The translations under genes and the position numbers were made by a program. Below are positions 18,140 through 27,628 of a stretch of 64,000 nucleotides of DNA, piece by piece (the stretch's first letter is position 1; each line of letters begins with the position of its first letter). Below the pieces are notes generated by a model that did not search any database, was not told where the DNA came from, and saw nothing but the letters and a program-made list of their open reading frames with translations. This DNA is from Sphingomonas japonica (GTDB lineage: Bacteria > Pseudomonadota > Alphaproteobacteria > Sphingomonadales > Sphingomonadaceae): assembly GCF_006346325.1 (NCBI RefSeq), contig NZ_VDYR01000002.1, positions 124,001 through 188,000 of the forward strand, in the 5' to 3' direction.

Positions 18140-19041
18140 TCCGCCTCGCCCTTTCGATCTCCATGGCGCTGGCTGCCGTACCCGCCGCCGCGCAGACCAC
18201 GCCCTCCGCCGAAGGGACGCGCACCGCGCTCGCGCCTGTCGCGAGCCAGACCGACCATCTGACGATCATGACGACGATGGGGGAGGGGCCGCCGGTACTG
18301 CTGATCCCCGGCCTCGCCAGCCCGCGCACGGTGTGGAACGGCGTTCGAACCGACCTCGCCAGAAACCACCAAGTGATTTTGCCGGAGGTACGCGGCTTTG
18401 CCGGCGGCGATCCCGGCGGCAACGTCGAACCGGGCATGCTGGATGGTATCGTCGCCGATCTGGCCGAGTATCTTCGCAAGCGCGGCGGCGAAAAGGTCGC
18501 GGTTATCGGCCATTCGATGGGCGGGCTGATCGGGATGATGCTGGCGGCGCGCCATCCCGAACTGGTCGACCGGCTGATGGTGGTCGACGCGCTGCCATTC
18601 TTCGGTGCGCTGTTCGATCCGAACGCGACCGCCGCCTCGGTCGAGTCGCAGGCACGGGCGATGCAGGCGCAGATCGCGCAGGGTCCCGATGCCAAGGCGA
18701 GCACTGCAGTCACCAGCGATCCCGGCGGCATCTGGTCGAACACGCCGGCGGGACGCATCCAGGTCGCCAACTGGTCGCGTATGGCCGATCCCAAGGTGGT
18801 GGCGCAGGCGATGTACGAGGACATGGTGACCGACCTGCGCCCCGATCTGGGACGCATCACCGCCAAGCCCTTCACCGTCCTCTATGCGACCGGGGCGGGG
18901 CCGATGGCGACGGCAATCTGGGAGCGCGAATATAATGGCTCCCCGGCAACGCTGGTCGCCGTCCCCGACAGCTATCATTTCATCATGCTCGACCAGCCGG
19001 AGCGCTTCGCGCGCGAAGTGGCGACGTTTCTGGCGGATTAG
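18136..19041 (+). CDS. secreted or periplasmic alpha/beta hydrolase
   Basis: Protein of 301 residues with an N-terminal Sec signal peptide (MIRLALSISMALAAVPAAAQ). The fold is shown by the oxyanion region LLIPGLASPRTVW, the nucleophile elbow GHSMGGLIGMM near residue 121, and the C-terminal SYHFIMLDQP with the catalytic His. The substrate is unknown. AGGAG at 18123-18127 precedes ATG 18136, which overlaps the XRE gene stop. Confidence 0.82.
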   Translation: MIRLALSISMALAAVPAAAQTTPSAEGTRTALAPVASQTDHLTIMTTMGEGPPVLLIPGLASPRTVWNGVRTDLARNHQVILPEVRGFAGGDPGGNVEPGMLDGIVADLAEYLRKRGGEKVAVIGHSMGGLIGMMLAARHPELVDRLMVVDALPFFGALFDPNATAASVESQARAMQAQIAQGPDAKASTAVTSDPGGIWSNTPAGRIQVANWSRMADPKVVAQAMYEDMVTDLRPDLGRITAKPFTVLYATGAGPMATAIWEREYNGSPATLVAVPDSYHFIMLDQPERFAREVATFLAD

Positions 19042-19115
19042 CCCGCTGCCGCAGCGGGCGGTGCTTGGGGGCGGTGCGGTTTCCAAAGCGGCGCCGTCCC
19101 CCTATCTCCGGGCGC

Positions 19116-19838
19116 ATGACCGACACCCCCGAGGCGCGCATCGCCTATCACCACAGCCCCGGCACCGGGCCGACGATCGTGTTCCTGCCGGGCTATGCAT
19201 CCGACATGCAGGGCACCAAGGCGCTGGCGATCGAGGCCTGGGCGAAGGCTGAGGGCCGCGCATTCGTGCGCTTCGACTATCGCGGCTGCGGCGCCAGCGA
19301 AGGAAGCTTCGAAGACTTCACGCTCGCCGACTGGCGCGACGACGCGTTGATGATCGTCGATCGGCTGGTCGAAGGGCCGGTGGTGCTGGTCGGGTCGTCG
19401 ATGGGCGGGTGGATCATGCTGCTGGTCGCCAGGGCGCGCCCGGATCGCGTCATCGGCATGGTCGGCATCGCGCCCGCGCCCGATTTCACCGACTGGGGAT
19501 TTTCGCCAGAGGACAAGATGGTGTTGCTGAGCGAGGGGCGACTGGAAAAGGCCTCGCTTTATGGTCCCGAACCGACGGTGACGACACGTGCCTTCTGGAC
19601 TTCCGGCGAATCGAACCGGCTGCTGTTCGGCTCCTTGCCGATCGGGTGCCCGGTGCGCATCGTCCAGGGCATGGCCGACCCCGAAGTGCCATGGGAGCGC
19701 AGCACCCGGCTGGCGCAACTGCTCGGTTCAGCCGACGTGCAGGCGTGGCTGGTCAAGGACGGCGACCACCGCCTGTCTCGCGACCGCGACATCGCGATGA
19801 TCCTGCGCGCCATCGAGGAAGTGACGCCCCGCCCATGA
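19116..19838 (+). CDS. cytoplasmic alpha/beta hydrolase
   Basis: Protein of 240 residues without a signal peptide. Typical elements: FLPGYASDMQG (oxyanion loop), FDYRGCGASEG, the nucleophile elbow VGSSMGGWIMLL near residue 93, and KDGDHRLSRD with the catalytic His near the C-terminus. It resembles esterase/serine-aminopeptidase-like hydrolases related to human ABHD10. The next gene overlaps its stop by 4 nt, suggesting co-translation. Its substrate cannot be inferred. Confidence 0.8.
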   Translation: MTDTPEARIAYHHSPGTGPTIVFLPGYASDMQGTKALAIEAWAKAEGRAFVRFDYRGCGASEGSFEDFTLADWRDDALMIVDRLVEGPVVLVGSSMGGWIMLLVARARPDRVIGMVGIAPAPDFTDWGFSPEDKMVLLSEGRLEKASLYGPEPTVTTRAFWTSGESNRLLFGSLPIGCPVRIVQGMADPEVPWERSTRLAQLLGSADVQAWLVKDGDHRLSRDRDIAMILRAIEEVTPRP

Positions 19839-20569
19839 TCCTGCCGCTGATCCTGCTCCAGACGCTGGCGACGCCGGTTTCGGACGAATCGAAGCGCCAT
19901 CAGGCGTGCGTCGACCTTGCGATCTCCAACCCCGCCGCGGCGCTGGCCGAGACGACCGAGTGGCAGCTGGCGGGCGGTGGCGCGCTGGCGCGGCAATGTC
20001 TGGGCGTTGCCTTTGCCACCCAGGCGAAATGGCCGGCGGCGGCGGTGGCGTTCGAGGACGCCGCGCGCACCGCCGAGCGCGCAGGCGACCGCCGTGCCGG
20101 GACCTTCTGGGCACAGGCAGGCAATGCCTGGCTGGCGGGCGGCGACACCGCAAGGGCACGCGCGGCGCTGGATACCGCGATCGGGTCGGGACAATTGGCG
20201 GAATTCGCGCTCGGCGAAGCGCATCTCGACCGTGCGCGCACGCTGGTCGCAGCGGGCGATCCCGGGACCGCGCGCACCGATCTCGACCGGGCGCTGCAAT
20301 TCGCACCGGCCGATCCGCTCGCCTGGCTGCTGTCGGCGACGCTGGCGCGGCGCCAGGGCGACCTGCCGCGTGCTCGTACCGACATCGCGCAGGCGCTGAA
20401 GCGATCGCCCGACGACGCATCGGTGCAGCTCGAGGCCGGCAACATCGCGGTGTTCGGCAACGATGTCGCCGCGGCGCGAACGGCGTGGGAAGAGGTGCAG
20501 CGGCTGGCGCCGGGCAGCCCACAGGCAAAGTCGGCGGAGGCGGCGCTGCAGGGGCTGCCGGTGGAGTGA
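19835..20569 (+). CDS. tetratricopeptide-repeat protein
   Basis: Protein of 244 residues. A short hydrophobic N-terminus (MILPLILLQTLATPV) may be a weak signal or anchor. Residues from about 50 to the end form repeated helix pairs with TPR spacing, for example AAVAFEDAARTAERAGDRRAG, ARTDLDRALQFAPADPLAW and ARTDIAQALKRSPDDASVQ. It is a likely scaffold with unknown partners. It overlaps the preceding hydrolase gene and is followed by a pair of inverted palindromes. Confidence 0.78.
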   Translation: MILPLILLQTLATPVSDESKRHQACVDLAISNPAAALAETTEWQLAGGGALARQCLGVAFATQAKWPAAAVAFEDAARTAERAGDRRAGTFWAQAGNAWLAGGDTARARAALDTAIGSGQLAEFALGEAHLDRARTLVAAGDPGTARTDLDRALQFAPADPLAWLLSATLARRQGDLPRARTDIAQALKRSPDDASVQLEAGNIAVFGNDVAAARTAWEEVQRLAPGSPQAKSAEAALQGLPVE

Positions 20570-20599
20570 TTTCCCCCGATGTGCTTCCCCACTCGGTTG

Positions 20600-20664
20600 G
20601 TTTCGAGCGAAGTCGAGAAACCGCCAAATGGTGCCCAGCCCCGTTTCTCGACTACGCTCTAAAC
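20600..20664. repeat. paired inverted REP-like palindromes
   Basis: A 22-nt element at 20600-20621 (GTTTCGAGCGAAGTCGAGAAAC) and its inverted copy with two mismatches at 20643-20664. The same core, CTCGACTTCGCTCG on one strand, recurs at several places in this window. Here the pair lies between two convergent genes and may also stop transcription in both directions. Confidence 0.75.
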
Positions 20665-20681
20665 GAACGGGGGAGTGCGGG

Positions 20682-21404
20682 TCACTTCAAATAGAAGTCC
20701 ACCGTCGTCACCACGCGCACCTTCTTGAACGGCGAATCGGCGACGCCGTAGCCGGGCTGTTCGCCGTCGCGTGCTTCGATCGAGAAATAGCCCTGCGTTG
20801 CCGACTTGATCCCGCCGACGCTGGTGCCGCTGTCGTTGGCAAACTGCTCGGCCGACGCGCGCGCGTCCTTGGTCGCCTCGGCGACCATCGCCGGCTTGAC
20901 GTCGTTGAGCCGGGTAAAGCTGTAGACCATGCCCGACCCTTCCTGCAGCACGACGCCGCGGCGGACGAGTTCGAACTGGCGCGCGACGGCGGCGCGGGCC
21001 TTGGCGATTTCGGTCGTGCGCAGTTGCAGCCGCTGGCTGATCGTGACGTTGGCCTGGCCCAGATTGTTATAGCCCTGCGACACGCCGGCACCCGCCGGGC
21101 TGAGCGCATCGGCGGGGAAGCCCAGTGCGCGAAAAAATGCCTCGATCGTAGCGGTATCGCGGTCGATGCTCGCCTGGACTTGTCCGAGATCCTCGCCCTG
21201 CTTGGAATAGTTGAGCGTCCACACCGCGAGGTCGGCGGTGACGTCGCGCTCGGCCAGCCCGCGCACCGTTACCGAGCGATCGGCGAGCCGCGCCCGCACC
21301 AGCCCGTTTCCGAGCAGATAGCCGCCGACGATCATACCGATCGCCAGGACGCCCGCCGCGATCAGCAGCGCCAGCGCACGATTGTCGAACAAGCGGCTTT
21401 GCAT
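20682..21404 (-). CDS. SIMPL domain (DUF541) protein, membrane-anchored
   Basis: Protein of 240 residues with one N-terminal hydrophobic segment (LALLIAAGVLAIGMIVGGYLLG) that anchors it or directs export, then a SIMPL domain beginning SVTVRGLAERDVTADLAVW. Family members are periplasmic or outer-membrane proteins of unclear function. I chose ATG 21404 because GGGGGA lies seven bases upstream; two upstream ATGs are possible. It is divergent from gloA. Confidence 0.82.
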   Translation of the reverse strand: MQSRLFDNRALALLIAAGVLAIGMIVGGYLLGNGLVRARLADRSVTVRGLAERDVTADLAVWTLNYSKQGEDLGQVQASIDRDTATIEAFFRALGFPADALSPAGAGVSQGYNNLGQANVTISQRLQLRTTEIAKARAAVARQFELVRRGVVLQEGSGMVYSFTRLNDVKPAMVAEATKDARASAEQFANDSGTSVGGIKSATQGYFSIEARDGEQPGYGVADSPFKKVRVVTTVDFYLK

Positions 21405-21493
21405 CGGATATTCCCCCACCATATGCGGTTGGCCGGTTCTGCGCATCCGCCGATGAACCGTTGCTGTATTACGATGAACGGAGCCGATTGGCC

Positions 21494-21931
21494 ATGACCA
21501 AATATCTGCACACGATGATCCGCGTAACCGACCCAGACGCCACCATCGCCTTCTTCAATTTGCTGGGACTGGAGGAAGTGCGGCGCATCGAGAACGAAGC
21601 GGGACGCTTCACGCTGATCTTCCTCGCCACTCCCGATGCGATGAACGGCCCGGGCGAGCGCGCCGATGCCGAGGTCGAGTTGACCTACAACTGGGACCCC
21701 GAGGAATATGGCAGCGGGCGCAATTTCGGGCACCTCGCCTATCAGGTCGACAATGTCTACGACGCCTGCCAGCGGCTGATGGATGGCGGGGTGACGATCA
21801 ATCGCCCGCCGCGCGACGGGTATATGGCGTTCGTCAAGTCGCCCGACGGCATTTCGGTCGAACTGCTGAGCGCCGAGCGGCTGGAGCCGGCCGAGCCGTG
21901 GGCCTCGATGCCGAATACGGGCAGCTGGTGA
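21494..21931 (+). CDS. gloA: lactoylglutathione lyase (glyoxalase I)
   Basis: Metal-dependent enzyme isomerising the methylglyoxal-glutathione hemithioacetal to S-lactoylglutathione. The 145 residues show the glyoxalase I pattern: HTMIRVTDPDATIAFF (His ligand), ELTYNWDPEEYGSGRNFGHLAYQVDN (Glu and His ligands) and SPDGISVELL (Glu ligand). The next gene, gloB, overlaps its stop, so both steps of the pathway are co-expressed. Confidence 0.92.
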   Translation: MTKYLHTMIRVTDPDATIAFFNLLGLEEVRRIENEAGRFTLIFLATPDAMNGPGERADAEVELTYNWDPEEYGSGRNFGHLAYQVDNVYDACQRLMDGGVTINRPPRDGYMAFVKSPDGISVELLSAERLEPAEPWASMPNTGSW

Positions 21932-22656
21932 TGCCGCTGGAGATCGTGCGCATCCCCGCGCTCGCCGACAACTATATTTTCCTGGTGCATGACGATGCCA
22001 GCGGCGAGACCGTCGTCGTCGATCCCGGTGCCGCCGATCCGGTGCTCGTGGCCGCGGCGGAGCGCGGTTGGACGATCGGCGCGATCTGGAACACGCACTG
22101 GCATCCCGACCACACCGGTGGCAACGCTGCGATCAAGGCGGCGACCGGCGCCACGGTGATCGCCCCGGCCGCCGAAGCCGCCAAAATCCCGACCGCCGAC
22201 CAGCTGGTGAGCGAAGGCGATACGGTCACGATCGGTCATCATCGCGCCATCGTGCTCGAAACACCCGCACATACCGCCGGCCATGTCAGCTTTCACTTCA
22301 CAGGCGACGCGCTCCTCTTCCCCGGCGATACCCTGTTCGCGATGGGCTGCGGCAGGCTGTTCGAGGGTACTGCCGACCAGATGTTCGCGGCGATGCGGCG
22401 CTTTTCGGCGTTGCCAGACGCCACCACGGTCTATTGCGCGCACGAATATACGCTGTCGAACGCGCGCTATGCGGCGGTGGCCGAGCCGGACGATGCCGAT
22501 ATCGCCGGGCGGCTGGCGGCGGTCGAGGCGCTGCGGGCTGCGGGCGAGGCGACCGTTCCGACCACGATCGGCGAGGAACGCGCGACCAATCCGTTCCTGC
22601 GCGCACGCGACGCGGCGCAGCTTGCCGAGCGCCGCGCGGCAAAGGATGCCTTGTGA
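21931..22656 (+). CDS. gloB: hydroxyacylglutathione hydrolase (glyoxalase II)
   Basis: Metallo-beta-lactamase-fold hydrolase releasing D-lactate and glutathione. The binuclear-metal motif is NTHWHPDHTGGN near residue 55, with later ligands in ETPAHTAGHVSFH, LFPGDTLF and YCAHEYT. The C-terminal helical domain ends with the family ERATNPFLRA substrate-binding motif. ATG 21931 shares its first base with the gloA stop. Length is 241 residues. Confidence 0.95.
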   Translation: MPLEIVRIPALADNYIFLVHDDASGETVVVDPGAADPVLVAAAERGWTIGAIWNTHWHPDHTGGNAAIKAATGATVIAPAAEAAKIPTADQLVSEGDTVTIGHHRAIVLETPAHTAGHVSFHFTGDALLFPGDTLFAMGCGRLFEGTADQMFAAMRRFSALPDATTVYCAHEYTLSNARYAAVAEPDDADIAGRLAAVEALRAAGEATVPTTIGEERATNPFLRARDAAQLAERRAAKDAL

Positions 22657-22726
22657 CAACATAGGATGCGGTCAGGCGCGCGCGTCTGCGTTATAGGAAG
22701 GCCCGGGGGGGATCATGGAGGTTGCG

Positions 22727-23149
22727 ATGATCCGGATTGCTGTACCGATGCTGCTGATTCTGGCGGGATGCGCCACGAGCGCCGAACGGACCGCACAGCA
22801 GGAACAGCGCAGCGCCCGCGACGCCGCAGAACTGGCGGATCAGCTCGACGGACTGGTTGCGAGCGACACGCGCAATTGCCTCGACACCCAGACGCGCAGC
22901 TTTGCCACCGACGTCGTCGGCCCGAATATCCTCTACCGCGAATCGCGCGCGCGCATCTGGGTGACGCGAACCAGCGGCGACTGTTCGGCGGGCGGGCGCG
23001 ATCCGGTTCTGGTCACCCGGTCCTTCGCGGGGCAGTTGTGCCGGGGCGACATCATCCGCTCGGTCGATCGCAGCGGCGGCATGCTGGTGGGGTCGTGCGC
23101 GGCGGGCGAGTTCACGCTCTACAAGCGCCCTGAAGGGAACGAGACATGA
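22727..23149 (+). CDS. lipoprotein of unknown function, first of a tandem pair
   Basis: Protein of 140 residues with a lipoprotein signal: hydrophobic AVPMLLILAGC with lipobox LAGC, acylation expected at the Cys. The mature part has conserved Cys residues and the pattern ILYRESRARIWV and GQLCRGDIIR. It is clearly paralogous to the next gene. GGAGG at 22717-22721 fits ATG 22727; the in-frame ATG 22715 would place that site inside the gene. Confidence 0.72.
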   Translation: MIRIAVPMLLILAGCATSAERTAQQEQRSARDAAELADQLDGLVASDTRNCLDTQTRSFATDVVGPNILYRESRARIWVTRTSGDCSAGGRDPVLVTRSFAGQLCRGDIIRSVDRSGGMLVGSCAAGEFTLYKRPEGNET

Positions 23150-23550
23150 TCCGGGCCCTGGCAGTGGCGACCTGTGGCCTGCTGCTCACGGGCTGCACGC
23201 CCAGCCCCGAGCAGCAGGCGGCGACCGACGCGCGCGCCGATGCGCGGCTGGCGAGCGCGATCGGCGACCGCGTGCCAGGCACGGCGCAGGACTGCATCGA
23301 TCCGTCGCTGATCGACGGGCCGCAGGTGGTGGCGCCGAAAACGGTGATCTATCGCGAAAATGCGTCGCGCATCTGGGTCAGCACCGCTGAGGGTTGCCCG
23401 TCGCTGCGCGCGACATCGACATTGATCGTCGATATCTACGGCAGCAATCTGTGCCGCAACGACCGGTTTCGCACGATCGATCCGGGCAGCAGCATCCCTG
23501 GTCCCTATTGCCGCTTCGGCCCGTTCACGCCGTTCGACAAGCCGCGCTGA
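23146..23550 (+). CDS. lipoprotein of unknown function, second of a tandem pair
   Basis: Protein of 134 residues. Signal peptide with lipobox LTGC. The body repeats the neighbour's pattern: VIYRENASRIWV, then a Cys, then SNLCRNDRFRTIDPGSSIPG and YCRFGPFTPF. The start overlaps the upstream stop by 4 nt. The conserved cysteines suggest disulfides in the periplasm. No function is recognised. Confidence 0.72.
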   Translation: MIRALAVATCGLLLTGCTPSPEQQAATDARADARLASAIGDRVPGTAQDCIDPSLIDGPQVVAPKTVIYRENASRIWVSTAEGCPSLRATSTLIVDIYGSNLCRNDRFRTIDPGSSIPGPYCRFGPFTPFDKPR

Positions 23551-23570
23551 TCGAAACCAGTAGCCGGGCT

Positions 23571-23632
23571 GTACTCCGGCGCTGGCGGTCGCAAGGCTTC
23601 GGTCGCCAAGGCTCCGGCTTTCGCCGGAGTAC
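23571..23632. repeat. inverted repeat between convergent genes
   Basis: GTACTCCGGCG at 23571-23581 and its perfect complement at 23622-23632, with further partial pairing inside. It fills the gap between the second lipoprotein gene and metW, so it may serve as a bidirectional stop; no T-run follows. Its sequence differs from the CTCGACTTCGCTCG family. Confidence 0.6.
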
Positions 23633-23656
23633 GGGAGCTTCGGATCGGAACAGGAT

Positions 23657-24247
23657 TCACCGCCGCAGCAGGAATACGGCATGCTCTGCGAACAGATTGG
23701 CGGCAGCGGAGCGGGTGCGCTTGTCGCCGCTCAGGAACCACGCATCCTCTACGGTGATGCCCCGCTCGGCGACCATCGCGCGAAAGTCGTCGATGGTGAC
23801 GTGATGGATGTTGGGCGTGTCGTACCAGCGTTCGGGCAGCAGACGCGTCACCGGCATGCGTCCGCCCCACAGCAGCGACGCGCGCACTTGCCAGTGCGCG
23901 AAATTAGGGAATGACACGAATGCGCGGGTGCCGATCCGGACGAGATGGTCGAGCACGATATGCGGCCGCCGCGCGGTCTGGAGCGTCTGGCTGAGGATGG
24001 CATAGTCGAACGCGGCGTCGGGATAATCGCCAAGGTCGGCGTCGGCGTCGCCCTGGACCACCGACAGGCCGCGCGCGACCGCCGCCGCGACGTTGGCGGC
24101 ATCGATCTCCAGCCCGCGCGCATCGATGCCGCTGCGATCGCGCAGCGCCGCCATCAGCGCGCCGTCGCCGCAACCGATGTCGAGCACGCGGCTGCCGGGT
24201 GGCACCTTGGCAGCGATGATCGCCAGGTCGGGGCGCAGCGCGGTCAT
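23657..24247 (-). CDS. metW: methionine biosynthesis protein MetW
   Basis: Methyltransferase-fold protein of 196 residues that accompanies MetX. The SAM-binding motif is [13 protein letters not shown] near residue 19, followed by [30 protein letters not shown] sequence and the MetW-specific [20 protein letters not shown] and TPNIHHVTI. In other bacteria MetW is needed for full MetX activity. It overlaps metX by 4 nt, a tight metXW operon. Confidence 0.94.
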   Translation of the reverse strand: MTALRPDLAIIAAKVPPGSRVLDIGCGDGALMAALRDRSGIDARGLEIDAANVAAAVARGLSVVQGDADADLGDYPDAAFDYAILSQTLQTARRPHIVLDHLVRIGTRAFVSFPNFAHWQVRASLLWGGRMPVTRLLPERWYDTPNIHHVTIDDFRAMVAERGITVEDAWFLSGDKRTRSAAANLFAEHAVFLLRR

Positions 24248-25380
24248 CTTTCCCCGGCCCTCAGGAACCCGTCGATCACTCGGTTCATCTCGGGCGCGTC
24301 GAGCAGGAAGGCGTCGTGTCCGAACGGAGAGGACAGTTCGACGAAGCTGGCGCGCGCGCCGGCGGCGTTGAGCGCGTGGACGATCGCGCGGCTGTCGCTG
24401 GTCGGATACAGCCAGTCGGTGTCGAAACTGATTACCGCAAAGCGCGCCGTGGTGTGGCGAAAGGCGTTGGCGAGCAGCCCGCCATGCTCCTCGGCCAAGT
24501 CGAAATAATCCAGCGCGCGGGTGATGTAGAGATAGGAATTCGCGTCGAAGCGATCGACGAAGCTGATCCCCTGGTGCCGCAAATAGCTCTCGACCTGGAA
24601 ATCCGCGTCGAAGCCGAAGCTCTTGGCCCCGTTCGGACGCTCGGGACTGTGTTGCAGTCGGCGGCCGAATTTCTCGGTCAGCCCGGCTTCGGACAGATAG
24701 GTGATGTGCGCCGCCATGCGCGCCACCGCCAGCCCGGCGGTCGGCGGGGCGCCATCGCCATAATAGGCTCCCCCGCGCCAGTTGGGATCGGCCATGATCG
24801 CCTGCCGCCCGACTTCGTGAAAGGCGATGTTCTGCGCCGAATGCCGCGCGGTCGAGGCGATGACGACCGCGGCGGCGACGCGATCGGGAAAGGTGCTGGC
24901 CCAGGACAAGGCCTGCATCCCCCCCATCGAGCCGCCGATTACCGCGCGCAGCCGCGCCACCCCGAGATGATCGAGCAGCATCGCCTGTGCACGCACCATG
25001 TCGCGAATGGTGATGACGGGGAACGCCATGCCCCAGGGCTGGCCGGTCGCGGGATTTTCGCTGGCCGGTCCCGACGAACCCATGCAACTGCCCAGCACGT
25101 TGGCGCAGATCACGAAATGCCGCGCCGGATCGACCGGCAGTCCGGGACCGATCAGCCGCGTCCACCAGCCGGGCTTGCCGGTCACGGGATGCTCCGACGC
25201 GACATAGTGGTCGCCGGTCAGTGCGTGGCAGATCAGCACGGCGTTCGATCCATCCGGGTCGAGCGTGCCATAGGTCTCGTAGGCGATCTCCACCGGCGAC
25301 AGCAGCATGCCGCCGTCGAGCCGCAGCGGCCCGGCAAGCGTGACATGGCGCCTGAGCCCAAAGCGTGCGTCGTCCGGCAT
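24244..25380 (-). CDS. metX: homoserine O-acetyltransferase (MetX)
   Basis: Alpha/beta-hydrolase-fold transferase that activates homoserine for methionine synthesis. Nucleophile elbow [10 protein letters not shown], catalytic Asp region FDTDWLYPT and His in FGHDAFL are present; [12 protein letters not shown] matches the acyl-CoA pocket motif. Some family members use succinyl-CoA, which I cannot exclude. ATG 25380 gives 378 residues; the open frame continues through the divergent promoter region and is not a credible start. Confidence 0.93.
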   Translation of the reverse strand: MPDDARFGLRRHVTLAGPLRLDGGMLLSPVEIAYETYGTLDPDGSNAVLICHALTGDHYVASEHPVTGKPGWWTRLIGPGLPVDPARHFVICANVLGSCMGSSGPASENPATGQPWGMAFPVITIRDMVRAQAMLLDHLGVARLRAVIGGSMGGMQALSWASTFPDRVAAAVVIASTARHSAQNIAFHEVGRQAIMADPNWRGGAYYGDGAPPTAGLAVARMAAHITYLSEAGLTEKFGRRLQHSPERPNGAKSFGFDADFQVESYLRHQGISFVDRFDANSYLYITRALDYFDLAEEHGGLLANAFRHTTARFAVISFDTDWLYPTSDSRAIVHALNAAGARASFVELSSPFGHDAFLLDAPEMNRVIDGFLRAGER

Positions 25381-25462
25381 GGCGTGCGCGGTATCGCCCG
25401 TCGCCGCTGCGTTCAAGCCGCGACCTTGCCTTGACGGTGCAACTGCGCCAGTGGCAGCCGCC

Positions 25463-26557
25463 ATGAACGCACCCGTCCCCAAGCCGTGGATCCTGGGCAT
25501 CGCTCCGTATGTTCCCGGCCGATCGACCATCGACGGCGGTACCGTGGTCGCCAAATTGTCGTCCAACGAGAATCCGCTGGGCACTCCGCCGGCCGCGCGG
25601 GCGGCATTCGACGCGGCGCTGGGCTCGCTCGAGCGCTATCCCGATCCCGCGGCGACCGCGCTGCGCGAGGCGATCGCACAGGCCCACGATCTCGATCCGG
25701 CGCGGATCATCTATGGCACCGGGTCGGACGAAGTGCTGCATCTTGCTGCCGGTGCCTTTGCCGGGGTCGGCGACGAGGTTGTGTTCGTGCGCTATGGCTT
25801 TGCCGTCTACGAGATCGCCGCGCGGCGTGTCGGCGCGACCCCGGTGATCGCGCCCGACCGCGACTATGCCACCGACGTCGATGCGATCCTCGCCTGTATC
25901 ACGCCCAACACGCGGGTGGTATTCGTCGCCAATCCCAACAACCCGACCGGTGCCTATGTCGCAGGCGGCGAGATCGCGCGGCTCCACGCGGCGCTGCCGC
26001 GCGACGTGCTGCTGGTGATCGACCAGGCCTATGCCGAATATCTGGCACCTGAGGACGACGACGGCGCGCTGGCACTAGCGCGCGAGGCGGGCAACGTGCT
26101 GGTCACGCGCACCTTCTCCAAGATTTACGGGCTGGCCGCCGAGCGGATCGGCTGGGGCTATGGCTCGGCCGAGGTGATCGACGCGCTGCACCGTATTCGC
26201 GCGCCGTTCAACGTTACCACGGCAGGACAGGCGGCGGCGATCGCCGCACTTGGCGACGCTGCGTTCGTGGAGCGCAGCCGCGTGCACAATGCGCAGTGGC
26301 TGGCGTGGTTCGAGGATCAGATCGCCGCGCTCGGCAATGCCGGGCTGCGCTGCGTCCCGTCCAAAGCCAATTTCTCGCTGGTGCTGTTCGAAGGGCCGGT
26401 GACGGCCGAGGCGGCGTATCACGCGCTGCTGGCACACGGCTTTATCGTGCGCTGGCTGCCCGGACAGGGGCTGCCGCACGGGCTGCGTATCACCATCGGC
26501 ACCGAGCAGCAGATGCGCGGCATCGCGCAATTGCTGCGCAGCATCATCGCAGCATGA
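25463..26557 (+). CDS. hisC: histidinol-phosphate aminotransferase
   Basis: PLP enzyme of class I/II fold, 364 residues, transaminating imidazole-acetol phosphate; such enzymes may also act on aromatic 2-oxoacids. Signatures: [46 protein letters not shown], and the PLP lysine in [17 protein letters not shown]. Its stop overlaps the prephenate dehydrogenase start, which makes a dual histidine/aromatic role plausible. It is divergent from metXW. Confidence 0.93.
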   Translation: MNAPVPKPWILGIAPYVPGRSTIDGGTVVAKLSSNENPLGTPPAARAAFDAALGSLERYPDPAATALREAIAQAHDLDPARIIYGTGSDEVLHLAAGAFAGVGDEVVFVRYGFAVYEIAARRVGATPVIAPDRDYATDVDAILACITPNTRVVFVANPNNPTGAYVAGGEIARLHAALPRDVLLVIDQAYAEYLAPEDDDGALALAREAGNVLVTRTFSKIYGLAAERIGWGYGSAEVIDALHRIRAPFNVTTAGQAAAIAALGDAAFVERSRVHNAQWLAWFEDQIAALGNAGLRCVPSKANFSLVLFEGPVTAEAAYHALLAHGFIVRWLPGQGLPHGLRITIGTEQQMRGIAQLLRSIIAA

Positions 26558-27465
26558 GCGCGCCGTTCGACCGGCTGGCGATCATCGGGCTGGGACTGAT
26601 CGGCTCGTCGCTGGCGCGCGGTGTGCGCGCAGCGCTGCCCGGCGTGACGCTGGTCGGATATGATGCCGACCCGGCGGTCCGTGCGACGGCGCGGCGGATC
26701 GGCCTTGCCGACACCATCGCCGACCTGCCGGGCGAGGCGGTGCGCGGCTGCGACGGAGTGATCCTGTGCGTGCCGGTCGGTGCGATGGGTTCAGTCGCGG
26801 CGGAGATCGCCGCCGACCTCGATCCCGCCGCGATCGTCAGCGACGTCGGTTCGTGCAAGGCGAGCGTGGTCGATGCGCTGCAGGCCGCGCTTCCCGGCGC
26901 GGTCATCGTTCCGGCGCATCCCGTCGCGGGCACCGAGCGCAGCGGTCCCGAGGCGGGGTTCGCGACCTTGTTTCGCCAGCGCTGGTGCATCCTTACCCCG
27001 CCCGAGGGCACCGACCCTGCCGCGGTCGATCGCGTCGCTGCCTTGTGGCGTGCGCTGGGATCGGATGTCGAGATCATGGCGCCCGACCATCACGATCGCG
27101 TACTCGCGGTCACCAGCCATCTGCCGCATCTGATCGCCTATACCATCGTCGGCACCGCGTCGGACCTCGAGGAGATCACCCAGTCCGAGGTCATCAAATT
27201 CTCGGCGGGCGGATTTCGCGACTTCACGCGCATTGCCGCTTCGGACCCGGTGATGTGGCGCGACGTGTTCCTTGCCAATCGCGAGGCCGTGCTGGAGATG
27301 CTGCAGCGCTTTTCCGAGGACTTGTCCGCGCTGCAAAGGGCGATCCGCTGGGGCGAGGGCGACGCGCTGTTCGATCGCTTTACCGCGACCCGCGCGATCC
27401 GCCGCTCGATCGTCGAGCAGGGGCAGGACGATGCCCGCGAGGATTTCGGACGCAGCCACGACTGA
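26554..27465 (+). CDS. tyrA: prephenate/arogenate dehydrogenase family protein
   Basis: NAD(P)-dependent oxidoreductase of tyrosine synthesis, 303 residues. N-terminal Rossmann motif [16 protein letters not shown], then [12 protein letters not shown], the active-site [12 protein letters not shown] and the helical C-terminal domain with [13 protein letters not shown]. It lacks an ACT or chorismate-mutase extension. It overlaps hisC by 4 nt, so an aromatic aminotransferase and the dehydrogenase are co-made. Prephenate versus arogenate preference is not readable. Confidence 0.9.
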   Translation: MSAPFDRLAIIGLGLIGSSLARGVRAALPGVTLVGYDADPAVRATARRIGLADTIADLPGEAVRGCDGVILCVPVGAMGSVAAEIAADLDPAAIVSDVGSCKASVVDALQAALPGAVIVPAHPVAGTERSGPEAGFATLFRQRWCILTPPEGTDPAAVDRVAALWRALGSDVEIMAPDHHDRVLAVTSHLPHLIAYTIVGTASDLEEITQSEVIKFSAGGFRDFTRIAASDPVMWRDVFLANREAVLEMLQRFSEDLSALQRAIRWGEGDALFDRFTATRAIRRSIVEQGQDDAREDFGRSHD

Positions 27466-27628
27466 GCGAGCCCGATCGGAGGGTCTTGCCTCCAGCAGCC
27501 ATGCATTGGGTCATCACCAGCGGTGCGAAGGTGTCCGTGCTCGACATCGCCAAGCAGGGAGCGATCACCGGGATGCGCGATGCGGCGTGGGCGGTCTGGA
27601 AGCGGCCGCCGTCGTTCCGCCCGCCGCC

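Noticed and set aside
27500..27628. Plus-strand frame beginning MHWVITSGAK in the tyrA-DUF2332 gap
   Set aside because: No ribosome site, it runs into the antisense of the DUF2332 gene, and I recognise no homology.
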